From the NCBI RefSeq assembly GCF_051488685.1, contig NZ_JBPSEH010000009.1, positions 62,001 through 126,000 of the forward strand: a stretch of 64,000 nt of DNA, read 5' to 3'. The number at the start of each line of letters is the position of its first letter. Position 1 is the stretch's first letter. Position numbers and translations under genes: made by a program. This DNA comes from Melioribacter sp051488685 (GTDB lineage: Bacteria > Bacteroidota > Ignavibacteria > Ignavibacteriales > Melioribacteraceae). The notes under the pieces are model-generated. The model was given only the letters and a program-made list of their open reading frames with translations. It was not told the DNA's origin and ran no database searches. Positions 9,594-18,593 of the stretch are shown here, piece by piece.

Positions 9594-10157
9594 GTGGACT
9601 TTTTACTGAACATCGACATTTCTCTTTTCTATTTTATTAATCATACTTTGTCCAATCCACTATTCGATAAGTTTTTTCCATTTATAACAGATCCTCGAAA
9701 TTGGTTTATTGCTTATACTATTCTTTATTTAACTTTGATAATTAAGGGGGGAAGAAGAGGAAGAATTGCAGCTGTTGTTTTGATATTTCTTGTAGCCATC
9801 TCCGACCAATTGAGCAGTAACTTATTGAAAGATTTATTCGAAAGGCTCAGACCCTGCAATGCATTGTCAGATGTAAGATTGCTTGTTGGTTGTACTGGGT
9901 CATACTCGTTTCCATCGTCTCACGCAGTCAATAATTTCTCCGTGGCAATTTTTTTCTCGAGAATTTATCCAAACTATAAAATAGCTTTTTTCACAGTGGC
10001 TTTTATTGTGGCATTTTCAAGACCGTATGTTGGCGTTCATTACCCCTCTGATGTAATAGGAGGAGCAATCATTGGCTCGGTTGTAGGATATCTCTTTTCG
10101 TGGGTCGTCTTTCAAATTGATGAAAAATTCAACAAACGTTTTGTCCGAATCAAATAG
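9594..10157 (+). CDS. PAP2 superfamily membrane phosphatase
   Basis: 187 aa with about five hydrophobic segments and the three PAP2 motifs in order: KDLFERLRP (KX6RP), SFPSSHA (PSGH-type), and SRPYVGVHYPSD (SRX5HX3D). Such enzymes remove phosphate from lipid phosphates; likely substrates are undecaprenyl diphosphate or lipid A/phosphatidylglycerol phosphate, and sequence does not decide. The start is GTG at 9594 after an AGGA site; no ATG is suitably placed. It is 8 bases from the AMP nucleosidase gene and probably co-transcribed with it. Confidence 0.87.
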   Translation: MDFLLNIDISLFYFINHTLSNPLFDKFFPFITDPRNWFIAYTILYLTLIIKGGRRGRIAAVVLIFLVAISDQLSSNLLKDLFERLRPCNALSDVRLLVGCTGSYSFPSSHAVNNFSVAIFFSRIYPNYKIAFFTVAFIVAFSRPYVGVHYPSDVIGGAIIGSVVGYLFSWVVFQIDEKFNKRFVRIK

Positions 10158-10165
10158 GATTAAAT

Positions 10166-10957
10166 ATGGCAAAGAAAAAAGAACTTAAGACTAAACTCGA
10201 AATTGCAAAAAACTGGTTGCCCCGTTATACTGATACTAAAATTGACGAATTTGGCGACTACCTTCTATTGACAAATTTTTATAATTACGTAACTCGATTT
10301 GCAGAACGATTTAACTGCGACATTAAAGGAATCGGGAAACCGATGCAAACGGCTACCAACAATCAGGGATTGACAATAATTAATTTCGGTATCGGTTCGG
10401 CCAATGCAGCTACTATTATGGACTTACTGACTGCCAGAAATCCTAAGGGAGTACTTTTCCTTGGTAAATGCGGTGGATTAAAACATTCGACTGAAATTGG
10501 TCATTTCATTCTACCGATTGCTGCTATAAGAGGCGAAGGTACAAGCAACGACTATTTTCCGCCAGAAGTACCAGCTTTGCCCTCATTTAAACTTCACAAA
10601 TTTGTTTCCGATAAAATTATTGAACGTAAAATGGAATACAGAACAGGTGTTGTTTACACTACTAACAGAAGGCTATGGGAATGGGACGAGTCATTCAAAG
10701 CATATTTGAAAAAACTCGGTGTTATTGCCATTGATATGGAAACGGCTACATTATTTATTGTAGGGTATGCAAATCAAATTGCACGCGGAGCTCTATTACT
10801 GGTGTCAGATTTGCCAATGTTTCCTGAAGGCATAAAAACTGATAAGTCAGATCGATATGTGACGAAAAAGTATACCGATATTCATCTTGATATTGGTATC
10901 GAGGCTATGACAGAAATTGGTGCTAAGGGTGAACCAATAAAACATTTTACTTTTTAA
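10166..10957 (+). CDS. amn: AMP nucleosidase
   Basis: 263 aa, the short Bacteroidota-type AMP nucleosidase lacking the N-terminal domain of the E. coli enzyme. It has the nucleoside-phosphorylase fold: FLGKCGGLK, then GEGTSNDYFPPEVPA, then AIDMETATLF, which holds the conserved Met-Glu that binds ribose, and VSDLPMFPEG. It would hydrolyse AMP to adenine and ribose-5-phosphate, adjusting the adenylate pool. It directly follows the PAP2 gene (8-base gap). Confidence 0.85.
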   Translation: MAKKKELKTKLEIAKNWLPRYTDTKIDEFGDYLLLTNFYNYVTRFAERFNCDIKGIGKPMQTATNNQGLTIINFGIGSANAATIMDLLTARNPKGVLFLGKCGGLKHSTEIGHFILPIAAIRGEGTSNDYFPPEVPALPSFKLHKFVSDKIIERKMEYRTGVVYTTNRRLWEWDESFKAYLKKLGVIAIDMETATLFIVGYANQIARGALLLVSDLPMFPEGIKTDKSDRYVTKKYTDIHLDIGIEAMTEIGAKGEPIKHFTF

Positions 10958-11016
10958 GGTAAGAACACTATTTTGTCATTGATGTTTAACTTTCGTTTAT
11001 AGATGTGGAGGGAAAT

Positions 11017-11469
11017 ATGAAATCGATCTATAATATTATATTGACGATTTTGTTGCTTGTTCTGATGACTGTTTTTGTTATTCCGCAAAAAAACATTGTA
11101 CCACCACAGGAAGAGAATAAAATACATAACACCGTAGAAGAACTCTTTAAACTCAGTAAACAAAAAAATTATGAAAGAGCCGCCGCCTTAATTGTTTACA
11201 ATGGTGAAGATTCAAACAGAAAACTCAAGTCGGTATTAAATCCAAATAATGAAGATGAATTAAACACAGCCAGAAGGATATGCAAAAAAATTTCAGCTCT
11301 TCTGAATGTAAGTGAAAAATACACAATTAAAGAAATTGTAGATGATAATATGCAGGATAACAAAATTACCAAAGTTACAGTTTCGTTTTTAAATGCTGGA
11401 CAGGAGCTCCTCGTTACACTTAAATTTATAAAATTACCTTCCGGATATGCATTACTGGAAATGAATTAA
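11017..11469 (+). CDS. Small membrane-anchored or exported protein of unknown function
   Basis: 150 aa from ATG at 11017. This start is preferred to the in-frame GTG at 11005 because GGAGGGA, the ribosome-binding site, lies at 11008-11013 inside the longer version. Residues 4-23 are hydrophobic (signal anchor or signal peptide with no lipobox Cys). The rest is soluble and charged, with alternating helix and strand; its size and layout recall NTF2-like/DUF4878-type exported proteins, but I do not recognise a family signature. No terminator follows, and the next 770 bases hold only remnants. Confidence 0.6.
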   Translation: MKSIYNIILTILLLVLMTVFVIPQKNIVPPQEENKIHNTVEELFKLSKQKNYERAAALIVYNGEDSNRKLKSVLNPNNEDELNTARRICKKISALLNVSEKYTIKEIVDDNMQDNKITKVTVSFLNAGQELLVTLKFIKLPSGYALLEMN

Positions 11470-12242
11470 TCTAATCTCATACAAAATCTGTTGTATTTTT
11501 TTCAATACTCGATAACAAATCAATAATATTGATGTTAAGAAATATTTTAAAGAACAAAAAAGTAGTTAGGTGATTTTTTCGAGTATTTATACTTTAGTGA
11601 CTTTGTCGATTAAGTCCGATTTTACCTTATTTGAAAAAAGCACGATTACCTAGAGATTCAACCTATCGACAATTGTGAGTTTGATTTTATGATTTAGCAT
11701 TAGATTTAACGAATGTAGCTCTGCATGAAAGATTTCTAAAGATTATTAAAATGTAGTATGCCCGGTGAATGGTATTTGTTCTTGCCATCATTCGGATTCT
11801 GGGAAACTTATTTATTGTGTTTACTATCAAATCACTTCGAATTATATGGAGTGGTTAAGTACAATAACAATGGAGAGCGTTAAGTTACCAAATTAAACAA
11901 TGAACTCAGAAAATTGCTCAAAGGCGAAATAATCAATTAGAGCAAGCAGTAACTTGCTTTAATTACTTCTTATCAGCTTCGTCCAATTTCAATTCTTTCG
12001 CAAGCTATCATTCTTAATTAAAATGACGAGTGTAGTTTACTCATTTTAAAAGGATTCTGATCTGCTTAAAACAACATAAGTTTTTCCTGGAGTATTACTT
12101 AAAGCGACATACAAAGCGAATTCTGCTATTATCTAGAAGCAATATGTATTCAGATGGACTATTATATACAATTCTTAACACTCGGTAATGAATTTTTTCC
12201 ATAAATGTTTATATTTGCTTGAAAAAATGCGGGAGAGGTTTA
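11470..12242 (+). other. Long gap with traces of a decayed reading frame, then the speD-speE promoter region
   Basis: No intact gene is visible. Between about 11694 and 11937 the plus strand has protein-like stretches broken by stops and a frame change. One frame reads from DLALDLTNVALHERF near 11691. Another, from about 11752, includes GFWETYLL, SNHFELYGVVKY, a stop at 11878-11880, then KLNNELRKLLKGE, and ends at 11937. I cannot name the ancestor. TATATTTG at 12210-12217 looks like a promoter -10/-7 element for the next gene. Confidence 0.3.
12210..12217 (+). promoter_or_regulatory. Promoter -7/-10 element before the AdoMetDC-spermidine synthase gene
   Basis: TATATTTG fits the Bacteroidota -7 consensus TAnnTTTG and contains a sigma70-like TATATT. 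A clear -35/-33 partner was not found. Transcription from here would begin near 12223, after the in-frame TTG at 12219. That supports translation from the TTG at 12243, which follows GGGAGAGG. Confidence 0.4.
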
Positions 12243-13310
12243 TTGAACCCGTTAGGAACCCAGCATATTGCGGAATTTATTGACTGCGATAAAACCTATC
12301 TCAATAACGAAAGAAAGTTAAAATCATTTCTGAAAAAAAGTATTGAAGAATCCGGTCTTCACTCTGTAGGAATAGTAAGTCACAAGCTTGAATCACTCGG
12401 CGTTCCAGTAATTGCAATTATTAATGAATCTCATATCGGTTTGCATTCTTATCCAGAAGCGGGTCATGTATCTCTCGATGTTTTTACCTGTTCAGATCCG
12501 AATAAGCATATTAAGCTAATTGACTATCTGCGAAAAGCTCTCAAACCGAAAAAAGTTCGACTTGGATATTTGAAAAGAGGAAACATAATCGAATTTCACG
12601 AGCCGGACTGGATTCCTTCTGTCTCCGGCTACGGATTCGAAGTAAGCTACCATGCCAGCAAAATTCTCTATTCCAAAAATTCGAAATATCAAATGATAGA
12701 AATAATTGAGAACGAGCATTTCGGTAGAATGCTTTTTCTCGACAATGAACTGCAGATTTCCGAATATGATGCTGATATATATAACAGAGCATTAGTCGAT
12801 CCGATTAGAAAGTCGAATATTAAAATAAACAAAGCGGTGATTTTGGGCGGTGGCGATGGTGGAGTGCTCAACGAATTATTGAAAATTAAACCGCGTAAAG
12901 TTACTCTGGTAGATATCGATCCTAAAGTAATTGAAGTAAGTAGCAAGTATCTCCTCAAAATCTCTCAAAAGTCTTTTATCGATAAGAATGACGAAATAGT
13001 CTATCAGGACGCACTCCATTATTTAAAGAATAACAGCGGCTTCGATGTTGTAGTTTATGATCTGACAATGCACCCTGAGGCTTTCTCGAAAATTCCGCGT
13101 GAAAAATTTCTCGATAATTTCTTTAATGATATTTATAAAAGCATGAATCCTGGCGGAATCCTCACGCTTCAATGTTGCTCACATTTCGACTCAGAAACGC
13201 ATGCTCTTGTTGATTCCATTCTGAATAAATATTACAAAGGTATAAAGTACTACACTGTTTATATTCCCTCTTTCTGCGAAAAATGGATTTTCGCTTCCGC
13301 ACGTAAATGA
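12243..13310 (+). CDS. Fused S-adenosylmethionine decarboxylase-spermidine synthase
   Basis: 355 aa from TTG at 12243, preceded by GGGAGAGG at 12231-12238; the frame is open back to TTG 12219. With this start the decarboxylase pyruvoyl precursor is S63 in NESHIG, with H68 and C83, the same numbers as in Thermotoga maritima AdoMetDC. Residues 1-118 are the prokaryotic class 1b AdoMetDC, which self-cleaves between E62 and S63. Residues 119-355 are spermidine synthase: GGGDGG AdoMet-type loop, VDIDP, then YDLTMHP around the catalytic Asp. One polypeptide would therefore make decarboxylated AdoMet and use it to convert putrescine to spermidine. AdoMetDC/aminopropyltransferase fusions are known in other bacteria. 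The aminopropyl acceptor has not been tested. Confidence 0.87.
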   Translation: MNPLGTQHIAEFIDCDKTYLNNERKLKSFLKKSIEESGLHSVGIVSHKLESLGVPVIAIINESHIGLHSYPEAGHVSLDVFTCSDPNKHIKLIDYLRKALKPKKVRLGYLKRGNIIEFHEPDWIPSVSGYGFEVSYHASKILYSKNSKYQMIEIIENEHFGRMLFLDNELQISEYDADIYNRALVDPIRKSNIKINKAVILGGGDGGVLNELLKIKPRKVTLVDIDPKVIEVSSKYLLKISQKSFIDKNDEIVYQDALHYLKNNSGFDVVVYDLTMHPEAFSKIPREKFLDNFFNDIYKSMNPGGILTLQCCSHFDSETHALVDSILNKYYKGIKYYTVYIPSFCEKWIFASARK

Positions 13311-13362
13311 TAGAGACTGGCGGAAGTAATTTATTACTTATAATAAAAGAGAGAAAATAATT

Positions 13363-14666
13363 ATGTCGATAGTCAAGTATTTCAACTTCGATCAACTCCA
13401 CACAAATTATCGTAATGAAATAATAGGAGGACTTACAACTTTTGTAACTATGGCTTACATAGTTATCGTAAATCCTAAAATTCTTGAAGCAGCTGGAATA
13501 CCGTTCGGCCCTTCAATGGTGGCAACAGTTTTGACTTCATTTTTCGGTACTTTATTATGGGTGTCTATGCCAGACGTCCATTCGCAATTGCTCCATATAT
13601 GGGTGAAAATGCATTTATAGCTTATACTGTAGTGAAAGTACTCGGCTATAGCTGGCAAACAGCATTGGGTGCAATCTTTATCAGCGGTGTTTTGTTTACC
13701 ATTCTGACATTAACAAAAATGAGAAGCTGGCTTGCAAATGAAATCCCCGAATCACTAAAAATTTCCTTCGCTGTGGGTATAGGTCTGTTTTTAACTTTTA
13801 TTGGACTTAACGATACTGGTATTGTAAGTCTTGGAGTGCCAGAAGCTCCGGTAAAAGTAGGTAATTTATCGGATATAAAAATTCTACTGGCGGTGCTGGG
13901 TTTTATTATTATTGCTGCATTGATGATTAAAAAGGTGCATGGTGCAATAATTATAGGCATATTGAGCGTTACAGTCCTCGGATTTTTATTGGGCGCTGCA
14001 CCTCTGCCAAATAAAATCATTGATATGCCACCTTCAATCGAACCGGTATTTCTAAAAATCGATTGGGTAGGAGCTCTTACGTGGGGATTTATCGCAGTGA
14101 TACTCGTTATATTTATAACAGATTTAATCGATACTCTGGGAACTTTACTTGGACTGGCCTATAAAGCCGAGATGCTGGACGAAAATGGGAATTTACCAGA
14201 CATCGAGAAACCGATGCTATGCGATGCATTATCGACAGTTGTAGCTTCTTTACTCGGTACTACTACAGCCGGAGTTTATATTGAATCGGCAGCAGGAATT
14301 GAAGCAGGAGGACGTTCCGGTTTTTCTGCAGTTATAACGGCGCTCCTATTTTTGGGTACATTATTCCTTTCACCTTTCTTTACATCAATTCCTCCGTTTG
14401 CATACGGCGCCGCTTTGATCATTGTAGGATTTCTTATGATGTCGCCAATTAAAAATATCAATTTTGGAAATCTCTCGGAAGCAATTCCGGCGTTCGTAAC
14501 GATCGTAATGATGTGCTTCACCTATAATCTCGGCGTTGGAATGACGGCTGGTTTTGTAATCTACCCGCTTACGATGACTCTTGGTGGAAATTTCAAGAAG
14601 ATCTCAACTGGTATGTGGATCTTATTCGTATTCTCTCTTTTGTTCTACATTTTTTATCCATATTGA
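13363..14666 (+). pseudogene. NCS2 family purine permease (AzgA/PbuG-like), interrupted by a frameshift
   Basis: The reading frame starts at ATG 13363 and runs through GGLTTFVTMAY and NPKILEAAG to FFGTLL at 13557. The homologous sequence then continues one frame over as MGVYARRPFAIAPYMGENAF, to a stop at 14666. Joined, the protein is about 434 aa with some 12-13 membrane segments and the normal length and order of hypoxanthine/guanine permeases. The break is at 13552-13560 (TTATTATGG), where one missing base restores the frame. No canonical slippery heptamer is seen, so I favour a real deletion or an assembly/sequencing error over programmed frameshifting. Everything after the break is open and well conserved, so inactivation is recent if real. 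Confidence 0.75.
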
Positions 14667-14725
14667 TAAGTACAAATAATTTCTAACAATTTTCGGTAGG
14701 AGATAATATCTATAGTGTAATAAAC

Positions 14726-15207
14726 GACTTTTTCAAAGACTGAAAATAGGAAACGAAAGCAACAATTAAAGATTTTTACGACTAAGTGATGAAAGTCTTA
14801 ACAAGAAATTTCATGACGATATAAGGTCTAGTGGAAGAATTGTATGGCATATGGTACTAACTATCGTTGAAATGGCTCAATTAATGGAACTAAACGTCAG
14901 AGCAATTGGAAAGGATGCTTAATTGCTGTCAAATGTTCATGAGTAAATCGATAAGTTCAAGAAAGTAGCATCTGGACTTTATAACGAAATTGAGAAACAG
15001 TGGACTGACGAGACGTTACTTCGCGAAGACATTCTATACGGAGAAACCTGGAAACGAGGCAAAAGTCTTTCTGTAATGATGGCTCATCATATTCATCATC
15101 TTGGACAGTTAACGGTTTTTATGAGACTTGCGAGACTGAAAGTCCCTGGCGTATACGGCCTTGCTAAAGAAGAATGGGTTGTTTATGGTATGGAGCCGCA
15201 GGAGTAG
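14726..15207 (+). pseudogene. DinB family (four-helix metal protein) pseudogene
   Basis: Translating the plus strand gives DinB-type sequence in pieces. DFFKD, stop, K, stop, ETKATIK starts at 14726 in one frame. Then FLRLSDESLNKKF, RIVWHMVLTIVEM and, after two in-frame TAA codons (14920-14922 and 14944-14946), MMAHHIHHLGQLTVFMRL and KVPGVYG...KEEW continue in the next frame to TAG at 15205. The HxxHxxQL block and the LKVPGVYG tail are typical of DinB proteins, which bind a metal with three histidines. At least four stops and one frameshift make it non-functional. It lies just downstream of the broken permease. Confidence 0.72.
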
Positions 15208-15242
15208 TTAACTGATTGATTGATGTGTCGTGTAATTTTGAA

Positions 15243-15638
15243 TCACTTCCATGGCCAGATTACGCATGTGTCAATTTCAGGAAAGATAACGTAATCGGCT
15301 TTCCCTTTCATAACAAGTGTGTCAGCTTCGGGAAGTTTCAAATACGATTTTGCTGTAACCAGTGTTTTGCCTGTAACAGATACATCGTCTACAATCAAAA
15401 TTTTTTTGCCCTCTAAATTTTTATTTATCTCAGATAATATTTTCGGTGTTTCGTAAATAGGTTGATTGTTATTGTCTCTAAAGTTGATCTTTAATGTAAT
15501 CAATTCAGCATTCAACTTATAAGCAATTAAAGAGGCTGGTACAACGCCCCCTTCTCGAATACCGACGACGGTATCATAAGCCGGAAGTTTGAACAATTTT
15601 ATTCTCTCAGAGATTTCACTGAAACTAAGTTCTCTCAT
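15243..15638 (-). CDS. Type I phosphoribosyltransferase domain protein
   Basis: 131 aa. ILIVDDVSVTGKTL is the PRPP-binding loop (two acidic residues followed by S/T-G-K/T) of type I phosphoribosyltransferases. VGIREGGVVPASLIA near residues 25-39 is the usual first PRTase loop. The protein is short and lacks a recognisable hood, as in the ComFC/Xgpt-like minimal PRTases, so the base acceptor cannot be assigned. The upstream membrane protein gene ends 11 bases before its start and they probably form an operon, which might suggest purine or vitamin uptake and salvage. Confidence 0.78.
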   Translation of the reverse strand: MRELSFSEISERIKLFKLPAYDTVVGIREGGVVPASLIAYKLNAELITLKINFRDNNNQPIYETPKILSEINKNLEGKKILIVDDVSVTGKTLVTAKSYLKLPEADTLVMKGKADYVIFPEIDTCVIWPWK

Positions 15639-15648
15639 CGAGATTTTC

Positions 15649-16179
15649 TTAAGCCTCTTTTCTTTTAATCAAAATAATATTCAGTATTGTAAGCATAACT
15701 ATTCCTGGAATCGCTGTAGAAAATGAATTAAATAAATAACCGTTACTTAATTGCAGTCCAGAAATATTTAAAAATGCAAAGAAATAAACGAACATAACTG
15801 ATATGAAGTAACTTAATGGTGCAATGACGTATTTAAAACGACTTACATGCTTGAGCAAATATGCAGCTGTAACAAATATAACTAACTCGAGAGTGATTAA
15901 TTGAACAATCTCAAAAGCTGGCTTGCCAGTTATAAGATAATTAGTAACTGGAGCTAAAAGAGATGCGGCAAATGCTACATGAAATCTGAAATACAATACG
16001 GCTATTAACGGTGCATAATAAACTGGGAGAACGTATTTCCCGAGCGGTATTCCATTTATATCAGGCAGAAGATGAAAAACTATTGGAAGGATAACAGCCA
16101 GGACAAATATAGCAAGAGTTTCTCTAATTTGTAGTTTTTCTGATAATCTTGCAGCTAATAATGTACTTGAATTTCCCAT
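15649..16179 (-). CDS. Polytopic membrane protein, possibly an ECF-type S component
   Basis: 176 aa with five or six hydrophobic segments and short loops; the size and the PLIAVLYFRFHVAF...APVTNYLITG stretch recall substrate-binding S components of ECF transporters, but no vitamin-specific signature is evident. The start ATG follows GGGGGAAA. It is transcribed just upstream of the phosphoribosyltransferase, so a nucleobase or precursor substrate is a reasonable guess. No ECF ATPase or T component is nearby, as is usual for group II systems. Confidence 0.5.
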   Translation of the reverse strand: MGNSSTLLAARLSEKLQIRETLAIFVLAVILPIVFHLLPDINGIPLGKYVLPVYYAPLIAVLYFRFHVAFAASLLAPVTNYLITGKPAFEIVQLITLELVIFVTAAYLLKHVSRFKYVIAPLSYFISVMFVYFFAFLNISGLQLSNGYLFNSFSTAIPGIVMLTILNIILIKRKEA

Positions 16180-16326
16180 GAGTGGTTTCCCCCTTTTTTA
16201 AAAATTACTGCAAATATAAGCGATTCTTATAAATATGCCAAAAAAACTGCTTAATTTTTGTTCATCAATAGAAGAAGAGTCCCAGTTATTAATCTTGATT
16301 TTTTTTATATTAAATAAAAAAAATGT

Positions 16327-17220
16327 GTGAATATTGTAGACATGCATTTATGGGATAAAAAATGCGAAAGAATGTTCTTTAAAAAGTTTCTTTTAGAGCA
16401 TTCTCCAGATGAACTTTTTTACTATACAAAAGATAATCATTATTATGCATATTGGCCTAAATCATATAAAGGAAGGAAGTATACACTGCAATCGAGAAAT
16501 GCTTTCATCGGTGATTATACAGAAAAGTTTGTTCATGATTTGTTAAGTGAATATGCAAGAAGTATTAATTGTTACGCAGTAAGAAAGGTCATATGTAAAG
16601 AAATTGAACTCAGTAAAGATTCTCCTGCAGATGTTGCTATTTGTAAAGAAAATAAACAAGAACAGAAGCCAGAGGATATTAAAATAATAATAGAAGTAAA
16701 AATGTCATTAGTTTGGAATTGGAAATTAACTACATCACAAAAAATTAGATATGTAGGCGATTACACTACACATAAAGGTACTCCGAGCTTTTTAAGATCA
16801 GATACAATGCTTAAAGCTATCGGAAAAGCAATTAACATTAGAATTTCTTCAAATAAAGCGAATTATATACCAATAATCATTATTGGTAATACACCGATAA
16901 CTGAAACGTACAGGACTAAAGTTGATAATCTTCGTGAATATGGAATTGTGCAAGGTTTTTGGTCTATTAACCCATCTCCTTTGGATAACAATGGAGAGAA
17001 TATTAAAGATACCATTAAAAAAGGATTTATTAGGATAGATAATTATGATGAATTAGTTGAAAATATTAATAGATTATTAAGTGAAGATAGAAAATTTTTT
17101 TCTGGCATGAAATCAAACAGGGAGTTGGGACGTTTAATCGAGAGTGCTAATAAAGAAGTTGATATCGAGAAAAAAGCCGAGCGATTTTTAGAATTACTAA
17201 GAGAGAGTCATGAGTCCTAA
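16327..17220 (+). CDS. Type II restriction endonuclease (PD-(D/E)xK type)
   Basis: 297 aa. SPADVAI supplies D102 and IIIEVKM supplies E123 and K125, a fitting PD-(D/E)xK catalytic set for a Mg-dependent nuclease. The rest shows no domain I recognise. It overlaps the start of a DNA methyltransferase gene by 11 bases, the classic layout of a type II restriction-modification pair, and the assignment rests on that plus the motif. The start is GTG at 16327 with no clear ribosome-binding site; ATG at 16342 is an alternative. Both genes are noticeably more AT-rich than the flanking housekeeping genes, consistent with horizontal transfer. The recognition site cannot be read from sequence. Confidence 0.75.
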   Translation: MNIVDMHLWDKKCERMFFKKFLLEHSPDELFYYTKDNHYYAYWPKSYKGRKYTLQSRNAFIGDYTEKFVHDLLSEYARSINCYAVRKVICKEIELSKDSPADVAICKENKQEQKPEDIKIIIEVKMSLVWNWKLTTSQKIRYVGDYTTHKGTPSFLRSDTMLKAIGKAINIRISSNKANYIPIIIIGNTPITETYRTKVDNLREYGIVQGFWSINPSPLDNNGENIKDTIKKGFIRIDNYDELVENINRLLSEDRKFFSGMKSNRELGRLIESANKEVDIEKKAERFLELLRESHES

Positions 17221-18115
17221 TAATAGAAGAAACGGTACTAAAACAAGTTCATTTGGTACTCCAGGTAAAATCAATCATGATTCATCGCAATTTTACAATT
17301 CTAAGTTATACGATGGTATTAATAAAGAACAAAAAGTAAAGTATATTGAGAATAGTATTCCACAAAATGTTTTAGACAGGCATTTTTGCCATAGCAGTGA
17401 GAGTATGCATGAATTACCTGACAATTCTGTACATTTAATGATAACATCTCCTCCATATAATGCTACTAAAGAGTATGATGAAAACTTAAGTTTAGATGAA
17501 TATCTTACCTTATTGAGAAGAGTATGGAAGGAAACTTACAGAGTGCTTGTTCCTGGTGGTAGAGCATGTATCAATATTGCTAATCTTGGTAGAAAACCAT
17601 ACATACCGTTGCACAGCTATATAATTAAAGATATGCTGGAAATAGGATACTTGATGCGTGGAGAAATTATCTGGAATAAAAGTTCAAGTGCCAGTCCTTC
17701 GACAGCTTGGGGAAGTTGGTTATCCGCTGCTAATCCTGTATTGAGAGATATTCATGAATATATATTAGTATTTAGTAAAGGTACTTTTTCGTTGAAAAGC
17801 AACGGCAAAGAAAGTACAATAACTAAAGAAGAATTTCTGGAATGGACAAAAAGTGTCTGGACGTTCCCTGCGGTATCTGCCAGAATAATTGGTCATCCAG
17901 CTCCTTTCCCCGAAGAATTACCTGAAAGATTGATAAAAATGTATTCATTTAAGAATGACGTTATTTTAGATCCATTTCTAGGAAGTGGAACAACAAGCCT
18001 TGCAGCTCTTAAAAACAATCGTCATTATATTGGCTATGATACCGACAGAAAATACATTGAACTGGCAAATCGAAGGATCAGTGAATATAAAAATCAGATG
18101 AAATTGTTCGACTAA
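17210..18115 (+). CDS. Type II DNA methyltransferase (beta class, N4-cytosine or N6-adenine)
   Basis: 301 aa. The catalytic motif TSPPYN (residues 79-84, motif IV) comes before the AdoMet-binding motif DPFLGSGTT (from D254, motif I), the permuted order of beta-class methyltransferases. SPPY at motif IV is most common in N4-cytosine enzymes (PvuII and BamHI type) but also occurs in some N6-adenine ones. The region between, about residues 160-230, probably includes the target recognition domain. It modifies the site cut by the overlapping endonuclease. It ends 3 bases before the convergent Nudix gene. Confidence 0.9.
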   Translation: MSPNNRRNGTKTSSFGTPGKINHDSSQFYNSKLYDGINKEQKVKYIENSIPQNVLDRHFCHSSESMHELPDNSVHLMITSPPYNATKEYDENLSLDEYLTLLRRVWKETYRVLVPGGRACINIANLGRKPYIPLHSYIIKDMLEIGYLMRGEIIWNKSSSASPSTAWGSWLSAANPVLRDIHEYILVFSKGTFSLKSNGKESTITKEEFLEWTKSVWTFPAVSARIIGHPAPFPEELPERLIKMYSFKNDVILDPFLGSGTTSLAALKNNRHYIGYDTDRKYIELANRRISEYKNQMKLFD

Positions 18116-18118
18116 CAT

Positions 18119-18577
18119 TTAATAAAACACAACTGAATAGTCGACAAGTTTCTTCTCTTTGTAAACGAATTTTGCGCTGAAGAATTTTTCCTGAAAAAGC
18201 CACGGTATGAAAATTTTATCTCCCTCCCATAAATTCAATTTGCCGAATTCTTCATATGGAATCCACTCTAAATTACCTTCTGATGAATTAATCAGATTGC
18301 CATTGAATTTACTTGCTGTATAGACAAATACATACCAATCTTTTTCACCGTCGAACAAAGGAAATGTTATAAAACCTCTTAATCTGGGATTAGTAATGAT
18401 TAATCCCGACTCTTCTCTAACTTCTCTAATAACACACTCTTCGGGAGTTTCACCTGCCTCGAACTTCCCGCCGAGGCCATTCCATTTCCCTTCATGCATA
18501 TCGTTTTCTTTTTTGACGCGATGCATCATCAATATTTTATTGTTCTCAATAACGTAACAAAGAGTTGCAAGCTGCAT
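18119..18577 (-). CDS. Nudix hydrolase (MutT/8-oxo-dGTP diphosphatase-like)
   Basis: 152 aa. The Nudix box is complete, G(x5)E(x7)REVREESGL, within GGKFEAGETPEECVIREVRE. GLGGKFE just before it and the preceding KWNGLGG are typical of the MutT/MTH1-like group that cleaves oxidised purine nucleotides, although substrate prediction for Nudix enzymes is weak. ATG at 18577 is preferred over TTG at 18580 because GGAAG lies 8 or so bases upstream. Convergent with the methyltransferase; upstream of it is the four-helix-bundle gene, 16 bases away. Confidence 0.83.
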   Translation of the reverse strand: MQLATLCYVIENNKILMMHRVKKENDMHEGKWNGLGGKFEAGETPEECVIREVREESGLIITNPRLRGFITFPLFDGEKDWYVFVYTASKFNGNLINSSEGNLEWIPYEEFGKLNLWEGDKIFIPWLFQEKFFSAKFVYKEKKLVDYSVVFY

Positions 18578-18593
18578 CAATTATTTCTTCCTT

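Noticed and set aside
12219..12242. Longer start (TTG 12219) for the AdoMetDC-spermidine synthase
   Set aside because: The stretch contains the Shine-Dalgarno GGGAGAGG and follows a promoter element that would start transcription after it.
13552..13560. Programmed frameshifting in the purine permease
   Set aside because: No slippery heptamer (X XXY YYZ) and no stimulatory structure is evident; frameshift regulation is not known in this family.
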